Positions 1-8,158 of a stretch of 10,968 nt of DNA are shown here, in pieces. The stretch comes from Periconia sp. R9002 (taxonomy: Eukaryota; Ascomycota; Dothideomycetes; Pleosporales; Periconiaceae). Both the position numbers and the translations under genes were made by a program. The stretch covers positions 3,838 to 14,805 of the forward strand of contig JAMAHW010000219.1 in NCBI GenBank assembly GCA_023627715.1, in the 5' to 3' direction. The notes under the pieces are model-generated. The model made no database searches and was not told the DNA's origin. It worked only from the letters and a program-made list of their open reading frames with translations. Position 1 is the first letter of the stretch. Each line of letters starts with the position of its first letter.

Positions 1-50
1 ACCCCTCCCCCCCCCCCGCCGGGGGGGGGCGGCGCCCCCCGCGCTCGGGC
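1..50. repeat. G/C-only low-complexity block
   Basis: The first 50 bases contain only one A and two T. A run of 11 C (7-17) is followed after three bases by a run of 9 G (21-29), so the block can fold on itself as a hairpin, and could also form G-quadruplex or i-motif structure. Base composition changes abruptly to ordinary mixed sequence after about position 50. It is either a real simple-sequence tract or a sequencing or assembly artefact at a contig edge; I cannot tell which from the sequence. No telomeric repeat such as CCCTAA is visible. Confidence 0.7.
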
Positions 51-1452
51 AACTGGCTATGGCTGGTTTGTAAATGCAGGGTAAGCACATACAGTCTAGA
101 GGCTAGAAGTTTTCGAATGATCATTAACACTGCGTCTCTCTTTTTGCAAACGAAAGGACCATACTATCAGACAGCTGACTTTTGACTGCTGTCCATCCAT
201 TAAGACCCTTGTTAATTAGCCACTTTGTATACCAGTGTGATGTCCCTACGCTACTGACTGCCTTGCACATGCCATTATAGTCGCTATGACTCTACATAAT
301 GTAGGTACGTGGAGTATTACATTTCTCAATTTATTTAGGGTATAGAAACATATCACTGCAGATCTTCTGACCCTTGTCACATAGATAGAGGCTTCGGACT
401 GAATTTGGCCCTGTTAGCATTGAACACGTCTTCGACCATCTGAGCCCTTGCGTGTCGGCTCTCCAACCCTTATCCGAAATTCTTATCTATCACCCAAATT
501 ATTTCAGCTCTTCAGATAGCACCAACTCGCCAACCTTTTCTAATATCGACCTTCGTTGCCAAATTGAGTAGCCGACCTTGAATTGATAGTCTAACATTGG
601 CCTATTGATATAACTCCACTGTTACATGAATCAAAGGCCGCACTTCAATATCACACCATGCTTTCTCATCTGAGCTGCCATCATTGCAATCATGCGCATT
701 AAGAAAGATTGTCTTCACTTCCTTCTAAAAGTCCGATAATTCCTCGGCAGACCGCATGTCATCATGATCGAAGTCAGTACGCTTGGTGGTTAGGTAGCCT
801 ACATCTAGGTCGCTCTCTATAAGGTGATAAGTATGTCAGGCCTCACACAAGACACACCCAGTGAAATGCACGTGCCTGCAAACCCTGGGAGATGAAGCCC
901 AAGACCATTGAGATTTTTTGTCATCACCGGCGGCCATGCGCTTCGCAGTATGGTTGCTAAACACGACTACCAGGTGGACTCAATGTATTCCTTTCGGCCA
1001 GGGCCAGTGACCTTCCACCTCCTAGCTGTGATGCGCTCTGCTCCGGCTAAATTTTATCGGTGTCATCGATTTCGGACTCTCACTACGGTGTGAGCTGGAT
1101 GTAGGCAAGTTAGGGGATAGGGACGTGGCGTGCTGCCTTTTCAGGAGAGCCAGGCGAGGCTAGCTACGAACTGAGGGAATGACAGTGGGCGAATGCCTAG
1201 CCCCGCTATTCACTTTCGTAGCGACTCGCAATTGGCGCGCTATCACGTGAGTCGAGATCGACAGCACGGCGGCAGCTTATCGGGCCATTTTTGATTCCTG
1301 GTGTGGAGTCCTAGTTCCCATTCGTCTGGTGCTTATTGGCGCTCTTACTGTACCATACTACGGAAGCACGTTCGCATCTTTAAAAACGCGACTTGCCACT
1401 GTAGCAGATGTTGATGTGTCATGGATAGCTGTTTATTCCAAAGTTGGCGTAA
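51..1452. other. Stretch with no recognisable gene
   Basis: I see no convincing coding region, RNA gene or repeat here. The open frames are short and have no recognisable domain. One 61-codon frame on the plus strand at 908-1093 lacks an ATG start and any familiar motif. Near the 3' end, around 1450-1480, a short piece in another frame reads VVHDLYIAAKK and may be part of the TPR remnant that follows. Confidence 0.5.
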
Positions 1453-1776
1453 CGTCGTTCACGATTTATACATCGCTGCGAAGAAGCTATGCTGCTCTAC
1501 AAGAGAGCTTCGTCTGGCTACACTACCACTCTCGGCCTAGACCATCCGACAACCCGAGCATGTTTGGACCATAAACGATCCCTCGAGCAGCTGCTGCACA
1601 GACAAGCAACTGGCAGTTCACGTCATGATGTAGGACATGAGCCAAGACGTGAGGTTGTGGACGACAGTGCCTATGTGCCTGAGGCTGGCTCCCGACAGAG
1701 TGCTCTACGCAGACCAGACGCACTCCCCAAAGAGCGCTGGTGGCGAAAAGTCAAGAAAAAGGTACACAAGGCATGA
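1453..1776 (+). pseudogene. C-terminal remnant of a TPR-repeat protein
   Basis: From an ATG at 1489 an open frame of 95 codons runs to TGA at 1774-1776. Its start reads MLLYKRASSGYTTTLGLDHP, and the four codons before the ATG read CEEA. This matches the kinesin-light-chain/TPR_10-type repeat of fungal proteins (pattern EEA..LY.RAL.GY...LG.DHP.T), which is common in fungal TPR proteins including NB-ARC-TPR receptors. The first helix of the repeat is visible only in another frame (VVHDLYIAAKK, 1451-1483), so a frameshift near 1480 is likely, and a stop lies at 1450-1452. The remaining 60 residues are charged and probably disordered, ending in a basic tail (KERWWRKVKKKVHK). No further TPR units are seen upstream. 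Read as the broken 3' end of a larger gene; a short independent protein starting at 1489 is possible but less likely. The parent family is inferred from one TPR unit only. Confidence 0.55.
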
Positions 1777-2134
1777 GGTAGCACTGGCTATGTATTATAT
1801 TTGTTTGTAGTATAGCGTACATTAGACTCGATCACGAAATACAAGTAGACAGAGTAGCGAGCAGGTATCCCAGTAGTGAGTCACGGCACGGAAGTGGCAC
1901 AGCGTCAACAGTTGCCACCACGAGTTGAGAACATGGCCGACCCGTTCCTGCCCTGACCTTGTCCTGGGGGTAATGGATTGTTGGTGCGGGTGAGGAAGAG
2001 ACCGTGCGGTCTATGAGAGCTGATGGTTAGACAGTTTAGAAGATATCGGGGATTTAGAAGCGCTCCTTTGAATATAGCAGATTCTCAATCAGCCTATTCT
2101 CAATGTCACGACATCTCAAGAAATTGCGTACAAT
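1777..2134. other. Intergenic region between two gene remnants
   Basis: This stretch contains repeat copy A (listed separately) and no supported gene. An AT-rich segment after the TPR remnant (about 1790-1815) could have held a 3' processing signal, but this is weak. A plus-strand frame starting at 2023 runs into the antisense of the nuclease-like pseudogene and is not a gene. Confidence 0.4.
1912..1966 (-). repeat. Dispersed 50-bp repeat, copy A
   Basis: The 29-bp core at 1933-1961 matches 25 of 29 bases of the core at 10870-10898 in the same orientation, and the reverse complement of 8101-8129. The flanks are also related to copy C: a TTGCCACCA precedes both (1912 and 10849) and GACCTTGTCCT ends both. 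Differences between A and C in the flank are mostly transitions, in line with RIP-like decay. Strand is given relative to copy B as plus. The origin of the repeat is unknown. Confidence 0.75.
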
Positions 2135-2474
2135 TTATGGATCTTCGTAATCGGCGTCATTGTCTGCTATGCGCTTCGCTGCTCTCTCCTCCAACTCGAG
2201 GTATCTTGCTTCATCATCTGAGACTATCTTATCAGGCGGCATTTCGGATCGTTTGCGCTTCTTCACCCCTACAGAAATAGTATACCTAACCAACGTTCTT
2301 TAGCTTCAAGTTTTGTCTACCGCCGCAGCAAGGTACTAGCAGGTTTACGGTCGTTAATACTATCTCCTACCCCTCCCCGTCAATTACATTCTTCGTAAGC
2401 TCCTCACAAGCAAAGTCAGAAAGCTTAAGGTTTAAGCCTAGCTGAGTTGTAGGGTTTCCCTGCTCGTCACGAAA

Positions 2475-2532
2475 TATATATCCGGTCACGTTAGATTTAG
2501 GTTAAAAGGATCGAGCTCAAAATACCAGTTAC
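2475..2532 (-). other. Intron 2 of the copy-1 pseudogene, acceptor lost
   Basis: A donor GTAACT begins at 2532 directly after a codon boundary (IVDE). The frame resumes at 2474 with FRDEQGNP. The 58-bp segment contains a good branch site (TCTAAC) and restores the frame, which otherwise shifts by one base and meets stops. The expected AG at the 3' end is absent (the segment ends ATATATA), so the acceptor seems to have mutated. The exact end is inferred from where family-like coding resumes. Confidence 0.5.
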
Positions 2533-3022
2533 CTCATCAACAATATCTTTAACGGCATAGAGCTCAGGACCCTCAGGACCGCAAATAAGGCGAGGTCGCC
2601 ATACCAACAACGTTGCTTTAAGCGATTCCTTCCGGCCGTATTCAATATTCAAACCAACGACAACCTACACACTTACGTCTAAGTCTATAATATAGTCCGT
2701 GGCTAACCAGCCTAGTTTCTTCTCCTTTTATGAGTACGCCACTTCGATAATAACCCCAGGGTATTAAGCATCATCATACCAGAAAGATGCGTCTGGCTCA
2801 TACTTCAACTGCTTAGTAAGAGGCACATTTTCAACTAGGAAGAATATTTCTGTAGACCGTACTAGTTACACCTTCCTAGCGAAAGCCGCTGCGTCACCCG
2901 ATCCTTCACGAATTAACTTCAGCTAACTCAATATGCTGTCCTCGATACGGGCGATAAATAGCTCGTGTATAGCTGTAGGCATACAGACAACTAGACAATA
3001 TGTATCTTCGTTGTAATCATAC

Positions 3023-3073
3023 CTGCCCGAGTCTTCTTAGCTGTAGTATCCACTGTGTTTAATGCACACTCAC
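3023..3073 (-). other. Intron 1 of the copy-1 pseudogene
   Basis: A 51-bp intron with donor GTGAGT (starting at 3073), a branch-like GCTAAG and acceptor GGGCAG (ending at 3023). Removing it joins KDKIR to YDYNEDT in frame (phase 2), which matches the aligned residues of copy 2. Reading through it would give a TGA stop. Length and signals are typical of filamentous ascomycetes. Confidence 0.75.
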
Positions 3074-3600
3074 CGTATCTTATCTTTAACGTATCCCCAC
3101 AAGCTGTCGTCTTACTGAAGCTGGCGCTCTATCTCATCATAGTCCCCTTCAGCAAGCAGAAATTCTGTCCCTAGGTCTCGCCTGTTGTGCCCTCAAGTCT
3201 GTATTTGCTTAAAGAGCGCAAGGACTCGTGGGACTTTAGGGGACTGCTTTTCGTCAGTCGGCGGCGTCAATGGCCGTTCCGTGAAGCTTGAAGGCGGTGT
3301 GGTTTTTTAATCATGTGTCACAGAGGCCTGGGACGTAGACATCGCCGCATGTTGTACCGCATTGCGAGATTGTACAGGTCGTTACATAAGAGGATTAAGG
3401 AAGAGAGACGCTAGACGTGCTAGTTGACTCAGCAACAACTCTTGACAGATGCCGAGCCAGCTAATATAATCGCGCAACAAGCAAACCGCCGTTGCCTCCT
3501 AGGAGCCTATTCTGGTCCCCGCGGACCGTTTTTTGGCTCCCGCTGTGGATCTGTCAGTGAGTCGCAATGTGGCTCCTTAAGGTTAGTACGGATCCAGTGC

Positions 3601-6415
3601 ATATCGGAGCGCCTGTACAGGCCTTACCACACTTTGTACCAACAGCCATTACTCTTACGTGTAAGCGTCAGATCTCTTCGTCACGAATCATCCTCCGCCT
3701 CTCCACCAAACCCTCGAAATATTGCCATCGACGCAAAGACCAGAGCAAGTGTGAGTCGGCCAAGCTGACAGACATCAGTCGCGACATACCAGCGTATGCA
3801 CCACCAACATGCTGACAAATCAAAAGAGGCTACCACTGCTTCAAGTATCCTTTTTGTACTTTTCTATGCTTGATTCTCTCGATTAATAGATGTGAACAGT
3901 TACATTATAACGCACCTAAAAGCCAGCTTTGCCATTTATCAGGGTGTCAAGAGTAGCCACATAGTTCAGATGGGTAAAGTACGGGAAGTAGCGCCTCAGA
4001 CACATGCATTCTTTCATTGGTCCACAACTATCACATTACGATTCTGACTTTCTCTATGAGAATAAGATTAACTAAGCTCATATCTGAATGATGTTTTTAT
4101 ATCATACAGCAGTGAAGCATATGCGCGTCCTATCTTTATAGAGATAGGGGTACACAATGCGGCTTGAGGCATCTGCTCGGACCAGGGCTTAGGGGACGCC
4201 TGTATCTTATCTGATTTTGTTACAATGGGCAACTTTACAAGGCTGCCAATCACCCCACGATTTCTCGATCCGGATTGCCTTTTGTCGCACCTCATTTGTG
4301 CTTCCCTACTTTTCGGTCCTAATTACCACGGCCAGAAGTCATAGCGAATGTTTTGTGGTAGTAACGCTGACAACCTCAGCAAAACAACTACCTATGTCGT
4401 GCTACACAATCTTCTGAATAGGCAGTAGGTTCATTGAATGAATATCCTGCTACATCAAGCCCCGACGCATGTACCCATTGAGGTGTTTTGGCTATGAGAA
4501 TTGTATATTTGAAAAGCGACACCTGAACTAACCTGCTCATTCGTGATGCCGCGTACCACTAAAGTCACTGCTTTGGCTAGAGTAATCAAAGGAGAACTGA
4601 TTACCGCAAGACACACCTCCCGAGGCGGCCATATGCTCTAACCGCCCCCGTTGTGGCGGAACAACGTTTGTGCTAGGTTGACCCTAAGATACTTCGACCC
4701 GAGCAATTTGGAATCTGCGCGAATGTAGATATTTTCATATCACTACTTTTTATCAAATAGATCTCATGAACCGCGTCACAGTTGGCTTTACTCTCTCATG
4801 ATCAACATTTGACACTCCTATACTAGACTAACCATCATCAAGCGACGGCCGTTCAAACGAAGACATGGACTTCCACACAAGTCAGATATTTTATAATACA
4901 ATCCTTAAGGTATCTTACCTCAGTCAGTGATAGCTGCGTGCCAAATGCATTGTCCCAAGATAAGGCAACCTCTTTTCCCCCATCGTTCTATCATTGAGTC
5001 AGCATCTCAGCGCGTCATAATCCTTCTACAGGGAATTGATTGGAGAGAATATCACCTTCACGCGATGAACCCAAGCCATCTTACCAGCCAACGTGCGAAA
5101 GAAGTTCAGAAATACGCCCACTGGCAACATTGGGATGGGAGGACAGGTGTGCGGGGCAGTCTGTAGATGGTAAAACTGTGAACGCGGACGATTCCTTTAG
5201 GACGGCGAACATTTCGTTGACGTCTTCTCGCTGCGTGCCCCGCTTTCAGCGGCTTCTCCGCGGCAAAATACCGTTGTACGCGGCGATCAACTAACCTAAC
5301 ATGTCAACCACGAGCTGGTTATAACACAGCAACGTACTTCTATACGCTAGTACAATCCACTATGCCCCATAGTTTGATAAAAATCGTGGGGAGGCGTTTC
5401 GGGCTAGGAAACATGTTCAACAGCTTTTAGGCTTTCTTGGCACCCTGTAGCGTAAAATTATTAAATCAGGTCTGCCCGAGGCGTGCATGCGCTTGATGGT
5501 GACACTGCTCGCTCGCAGCATTCTAGTCAAGCCATAACGACGCGAATGCTGCGCTGCAGCCCCTTTTTTAAACACAAAGTGAGCATCACGTCTTTTTCGC
5601 CCTTTTCTGCGTAGCGCTGGACACTCGACTAGTTTCATCGTGAGGTGAAGATTCGGGGCCGTCAGTACAGAGGCTGCAGGGAGGATAGCCACCCGCATCA
5701 GCACAGGCCTTGTCGGAAACGATTTTTGGAAGCGATACCAATGGCCATAAGGGTCCATTTAGACTTCCCGCGCTGGTGTCGACTTTCGGTTCCCAGATTT
5801 CGGTCCTCGCTCCTAAGATCTCGTTAAGGCGAGCATGAATGACCAAAAAAATTGTGATAGCCGTGGTTGCTGCTGAGCAACGGCGCGAGGTTTCATGTAC
5901 CATGGCCGGAGAGGAAGCGAGCTCGGACTAAACATTCCACCGAGACCCCAGCAACACCAAAAGGACAGCTCTTATACCCACTTATTTGTCAGACAAGAAC
6001 TTGGCTTGATTCTTTTCTCCGAGAACCAGCAGTTATGATGCAATTGCGGCGATCGGTGACCCTGTGGGGAAGCTGGTCTGAACTGATGCGTCCACATGTG
6101 GGCGGGATTAGCATGTGTCAGCTACAGATCGTCTCCGCGGCGATCCAACTCTCAAAACTTCATCTCTCGCGGCTTAGCTTCCAAATAGAAGCAAATGCTG
6201 CAGATTTGGTTATGAATGATTGGTTTCGACCACGGACTGTCAGGATATATTTCGCCACCACCATCGACGCTCCGAATTTGGTACAGCTTTTCAAATTAAC
6301 AGTAATCTACCAAACAAGAGTTGACTTTACATTATGACGCGAGGCTTTTGGTGTCGTTCCCAAAATAGCATGTCTGCTTATTTTTGAGGAGCGAAATCTT
6401 TTTTGTTTCTCCAGT
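3601..6415. other. Long stretch without a supported gene
   Basis: I see no recognisable protein domain, tRNA or transposase here. The longest open frame is 5867-6337 on the plus strand (156 codons). It begins with TTG, has no known motif and no clear splice context, so I do not call it. Open frames on the minus strand at 5417-5758 and 5586-5903 overlap each other in different frames and show no domain. A short inverted repeat (CCTATCT/AGATAGG) lies at 4129-4148. The region may be old, heavily mutated repeat DNA, but I could not identify a parent. Confidence 0.5.
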
Positions 6416-6489
6416 GTGGTTGGACATTTAGATGTGGCAAATGCGTGAATCCCTTATCCCCAGCTAGATAAATGCCAGTGTCCAACCAC
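6416..6489. repeat. 74-bp structure with perfect 11-bp inverted ends
   Basis: GTGGTTGGACA at 6416-6426 is exactly mirrored by TGTCCAACCAC at 6479-6489. With a small gap the similarity continues inward (TTTA next to the left arm, TAAA a few bases inside the right arm). The element ends 134 bp before the SAM ORF. It could be a miniature inverted-repeat element, a hairpin, or a palindromic factor-binding site. I see no clear target-site duplication. Confidence 0.5.
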
Positions 6490-6623
6490 GAAGGTAAGAA
6501 AATAGACTATCGTATATGTTCCCCAGATGCTCTTGCCGCATTTAAGGGGCTCAACGCTTAAACTATTCAGATCATTTTATCCTCTAGTCGCGCTTTATTG
6601 GGTACGCGACCGAATAATTCGCC

Positions 6624-6875
6624 ATGGAGAGCGAACTGCGTAACACCCTCCAGACTCTTAACCTCGGTCAATATATCGATGCGCTGCAGGAAAACGGATA
6701 CATTAACTGGGCCACTCTGTCCAACGCGGGAGAAGAGGATCTTGGCCGTGTTGGGCTTAAACTTGGTCACCGGCGTCGGCTTCAGAGGGAGCTAGCAAGC
6801 AGGAGAAACCTACCGTTCTGGGAACCACTAGGCCATGTCCCTCTTACCACATCTACGTCAGCACAATCAAAGTGA
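6624..6875 (+). CDS. Standalone SAM-domain protein (83 aa), possibly a gene fragment
   Basis: The ORF starts at an ATG in excellent fungal context (GCCATGG) and ends at TGA followed at once by TAG. Residues about 6-58 form a sterile alpha motif: LNLGQYIDALQENGY gives helices 1-2, and DLGRVGLKLGHRRRLQREL is the characteristic last loop and long helix 5. This end is very like the SAM domain found at the N-terminus of fungal SAM-HMG-box proteins, where an HMG DNA-binding box should follow after a linker. Here only about 25 residues follow (LPFWEPLGHVPLTTSTSAQSK) and no HMG box is seen downstream. SAM domains self-associate or bind other SAM proteins, so a lone SAM could act as an adaptor or a dominant-negative partner, or it could simply be a relic. 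The domain itself has no damage. The ORF lies tail to tail with pseudogene copy 2. SAM identity is fairly secure; expression and function are unknown. Confidence 0.65.
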   Translation: MESELRNTLQTLNLGQYIDALQENGYINWATLSNAGEEDLGRVGLKLGHRRRLQRELASRRNLPFWEPLGHVPLTTSTSAQSK

Positions 6876-7026
6876 TAGTATTGTCATCAGAACGCTTGCA
6901 AGTGATGCGAAGAACCACAGGTACGTACTCTCCGAGGCTGTAGGCACAATCACCTAACCACTTGTTTCTGGCAGGCTTCTTTCGGAAGGGTCTCTGCCAC
7001 ATGGCGTCACTCTACTCGGCACTTCA

Positions 7027-7997
7027 CCACAACAAGGTTGCGGCCAGCTATTCCATTAATTCCGTGTATAGTCTGACTTCTATCTCTGACGAATTGTTTG
7101 TTTGCTCCTCAAGATACTGTTCCTGTGTGTCATACATTATAACGCTGGTGTATTTCGCGCCATCGTGCCAGAGCGAGGTGTCCGGCTTATACTTTGACAT
7201 TGTATCCGCTTGAGTACGTCAATTGGAAACGACATTTCAGTAGAACGAGTTCGGTGGACTGTCTTCGCAAAGGCTCGCGCTTTAGTTACAGTTGTATGTG
7301 AATCACATCCTCAACATGAGCGATAGGCAGTTCGTGCATAGCTGTCGGCATGCGAGCTAAAAGCTGATGGTGTACTGCGCCGCGGTCATATCTGTCTGAA
7401 TTGCATCTTCAGCTGGCGACTCTATCAGACCTGGAGCGTACACAACACATCTCATCTTTGGCGTATCCCAGTAGCGCATCGCCTGGGATAAGTCGGGACT
7501 CTATATCATCGTATTCTCCTTCCACCAGCTGAAACTTTATCTCTGTCTGATGCCTGGGAGATATTCCAGCCTGGATGTCCTTGATAAGCGCGATCACTCA
7601 AGCAGCCTACGCAAAGGGCTTCTCGTCGGTTGGCGGAGGCGTGAAAGAGCGGTCGGCGAAACTCGAAGGAGGCGTGGTATTTTGTTGTGATTCTAGGCGT
7701 GTTTTCGACGTAGATATAGCCATATGTTGCACCGCATCGCGAAGTTGCATGATGGCTGTCGCGCAGACTGATAGTGGTTTTGAGGCTGGGCGCGCAGGTT
7801 GGCTCAGCAACAGCCTTGCAATTGCCAATTTCCAGGACGTAATTGCGACTCGTGATGCACAGTATGCAGAGCCACCAAAATCTGTCGCCGATCCGATCCG
7901 CAATGCTCTAGCTTCAGCGGTTCCTTTCCTGGTTCCTGCTGTGGACTCTCTTCTGACCCCGATTATTCGCTTCGGTTCGGAGACACTAGTCTGGTTC
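7027..7997 (-). pseudogene. Decayed PD-(D/E)XK/Uma2-like repeat gene, copy 2 (truncated)
   Basis: A diverged relative of the gene at 2135-3600, on the same strand. From 7997 an open frame without ATG runs to TAG at 7607-7609 and carries RESTAG, LLLSQPARPAS, AVQHMAISTSK and TPPSSFADRSFTPPPTDEK, matching copy 1 in order. After two stops it resumes as LIKDIQAGISPRHQTEI and EGEYDDIESRL, GYAKDEM, then an intron-like gap with acceptor at 7392, then RMPTAMHELPIAHVED. A deletion of about 10 codons and a frameshift lead to RSTEMSFPID and KYKPDTSLWHDGAKY. The glutamate of the second core motif seen in copy 1 is not preserved (VIMYD for IIEVA). The last match is ATLLW at about 7027-7041; the C-terminal third, including the basic segment, is missing. 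Two stops fall where Gln codons are expected, one at the same aligned position as in copy 1. It is non-functional. Confidence 0.65.
7392..7450 (-). other. Degenerate intron in copy 2, same site as intron 1 of copy 1
   Basis: The segment between KDEM and YDRG is non-coding in the family frame. It ends in a CAG acceptor at 7392-7394 that aligns with the acceptor of copy 1 (CAG|ATATGACC against CAG|GTATGATT). The branch region reads GCTGAAGA against GCTAAGAAG in copy 1. The donor is unclear, so the upper boundary is approximate. Confidence 0.4.
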
Positions 7998-8100
7998 TAG
8001 TTTAACATGAGAACGGTTTTGGAGTGCATCCGCCATCCCGCTAGTCAGCAACACACGCTCTCCGCTCTCTCCATCTGTACGACGAAATACTCCATCTCCG

Positions 8101-8129
8101 CAAGGTCTGGGCGGGTGCGGGTCGGCCAT
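8101..8129 (+). repeat. Dispersed repeat core, copy B (inverted partner of copy C)
   Basis: These 29 bases, starting CAAGGTCTGGGC and ending GGGTCGGCCAT, are the exact reverse complement of 10870-10898. Weaker similarity to copy C may extend outward (CAGCAAC about 50 bp before both cores) and inward for about 40 bp. The core lies 176 bp beyond the stop codon of the HET-ankyrin gene. Confidence 0.85.
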
Positions 8130-8142
8130 ACATTAGTTCAGA

Positions 8143-8158
8143 GTGGCGAATTCGCCAC
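8143..8158. repeat. Perfect 16-bp palindrome
   Basis: GTGGCGAATTCGCCAC is identical to its reverse complement. It lies just inside repeat copy B. Copies A and C have TGGTGGCAA at the corresponding place and are not palindromic, so the palindrome is specific to this copy. It could be a protein-binding site or chance. Confidence 0.6.

Larger units (their letters stand above)
2135..3600 (-). pseudogene. Decayed PD-(D/E)XK/Uma2-like repeat gene, copy 1
   Basis: Reading the minus strand, a nearly complete gene can be followed from an ATG at 3342 (MSTSQASV) to TAA at 2135-2137. In order: a Ser/Thr/Pro segment (TPPSSFTERPLTPPTDEK); an acidic helical part (TEFLLAEGDYDEIERQ); CMPTAIHELFIARIED; then YEPDASFWYDDA, a stop, and YPGVIIEVAYS; then VVVGLNIEYGRK, ATLLVWRPR, NLKLSDFACEE; a basic KKRKR; and an acidic-basic tail ending DADYEDP. 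The PD, about 13 residues, then IIEVAYS followed by strand-like VVVGLNI resembles the restriction-endonuclease-like fold (Uma2-like). The nuclease assignment is inference. About nine in-frame stops and at least one frameshift near 2300-2330 make it dead. Several stops sit where Gln is expected (CAG/CAA to TAG/TAA), which is the RIP pattern. Homology to copy 2 continues in the same frame to about 3600 (STAG, then RIGS, then LLLSQ), so the true start may lie upstream of 3342. I recall the family as unnamed, multi-copy genes in Pleosporales; that is memory, not shown here. Confidence 0.75.

Noticed and set aside
3424..3815. Two overlapping plus-strand ORFs (114 and 82 codons)
   Set aside because: They lie partly antisense to the 5' extension of pseudogene copy 1, overlap each other in different frames and show no domain.
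4129..4148. Short inverted repeat CCTATCT/AGATAGG as a terminator-like hairpin
   Set aside because: Bacterial-type terminators are not expected here, and a 7-bp stem in AT-rich DNA is easily found by chance.
5417..5903. Two overlapping minus-strand ORFs (113 and 105 codons)
   Set aside because: They are in different frames of the same DNA, with low-complexity basic content and no motif; most likely chance.
5867..6337. 156-codon plus-strand ORF
   Set aside because: It starts with TTG, has no recognisable motif, and no splice or composition signal supports coding. It is of the length expected occasionally by chance in 11 kb.
6921..6974. Plus-strand intron with GTACGT donor, CTAAC branch and GGCAG acceptor after the SAM ORF
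   Set aside because: The signals are good, but the SAM frame is closed by TGA TAG at 6873-6878 before the donor. No donor inside the ORF connects to it, and the exon after it ends within about 28 codons without a domain. Kept only as a note on the junction.
7575..8000. 141-codon plus-strand ORF starting MSLISAITQAAYAKG
   Set aside because: It is antisense to pseudogene copy 2, where the minus strand shows clear protein-level similarity to copy 1. The plus-strand reading shows no domain.
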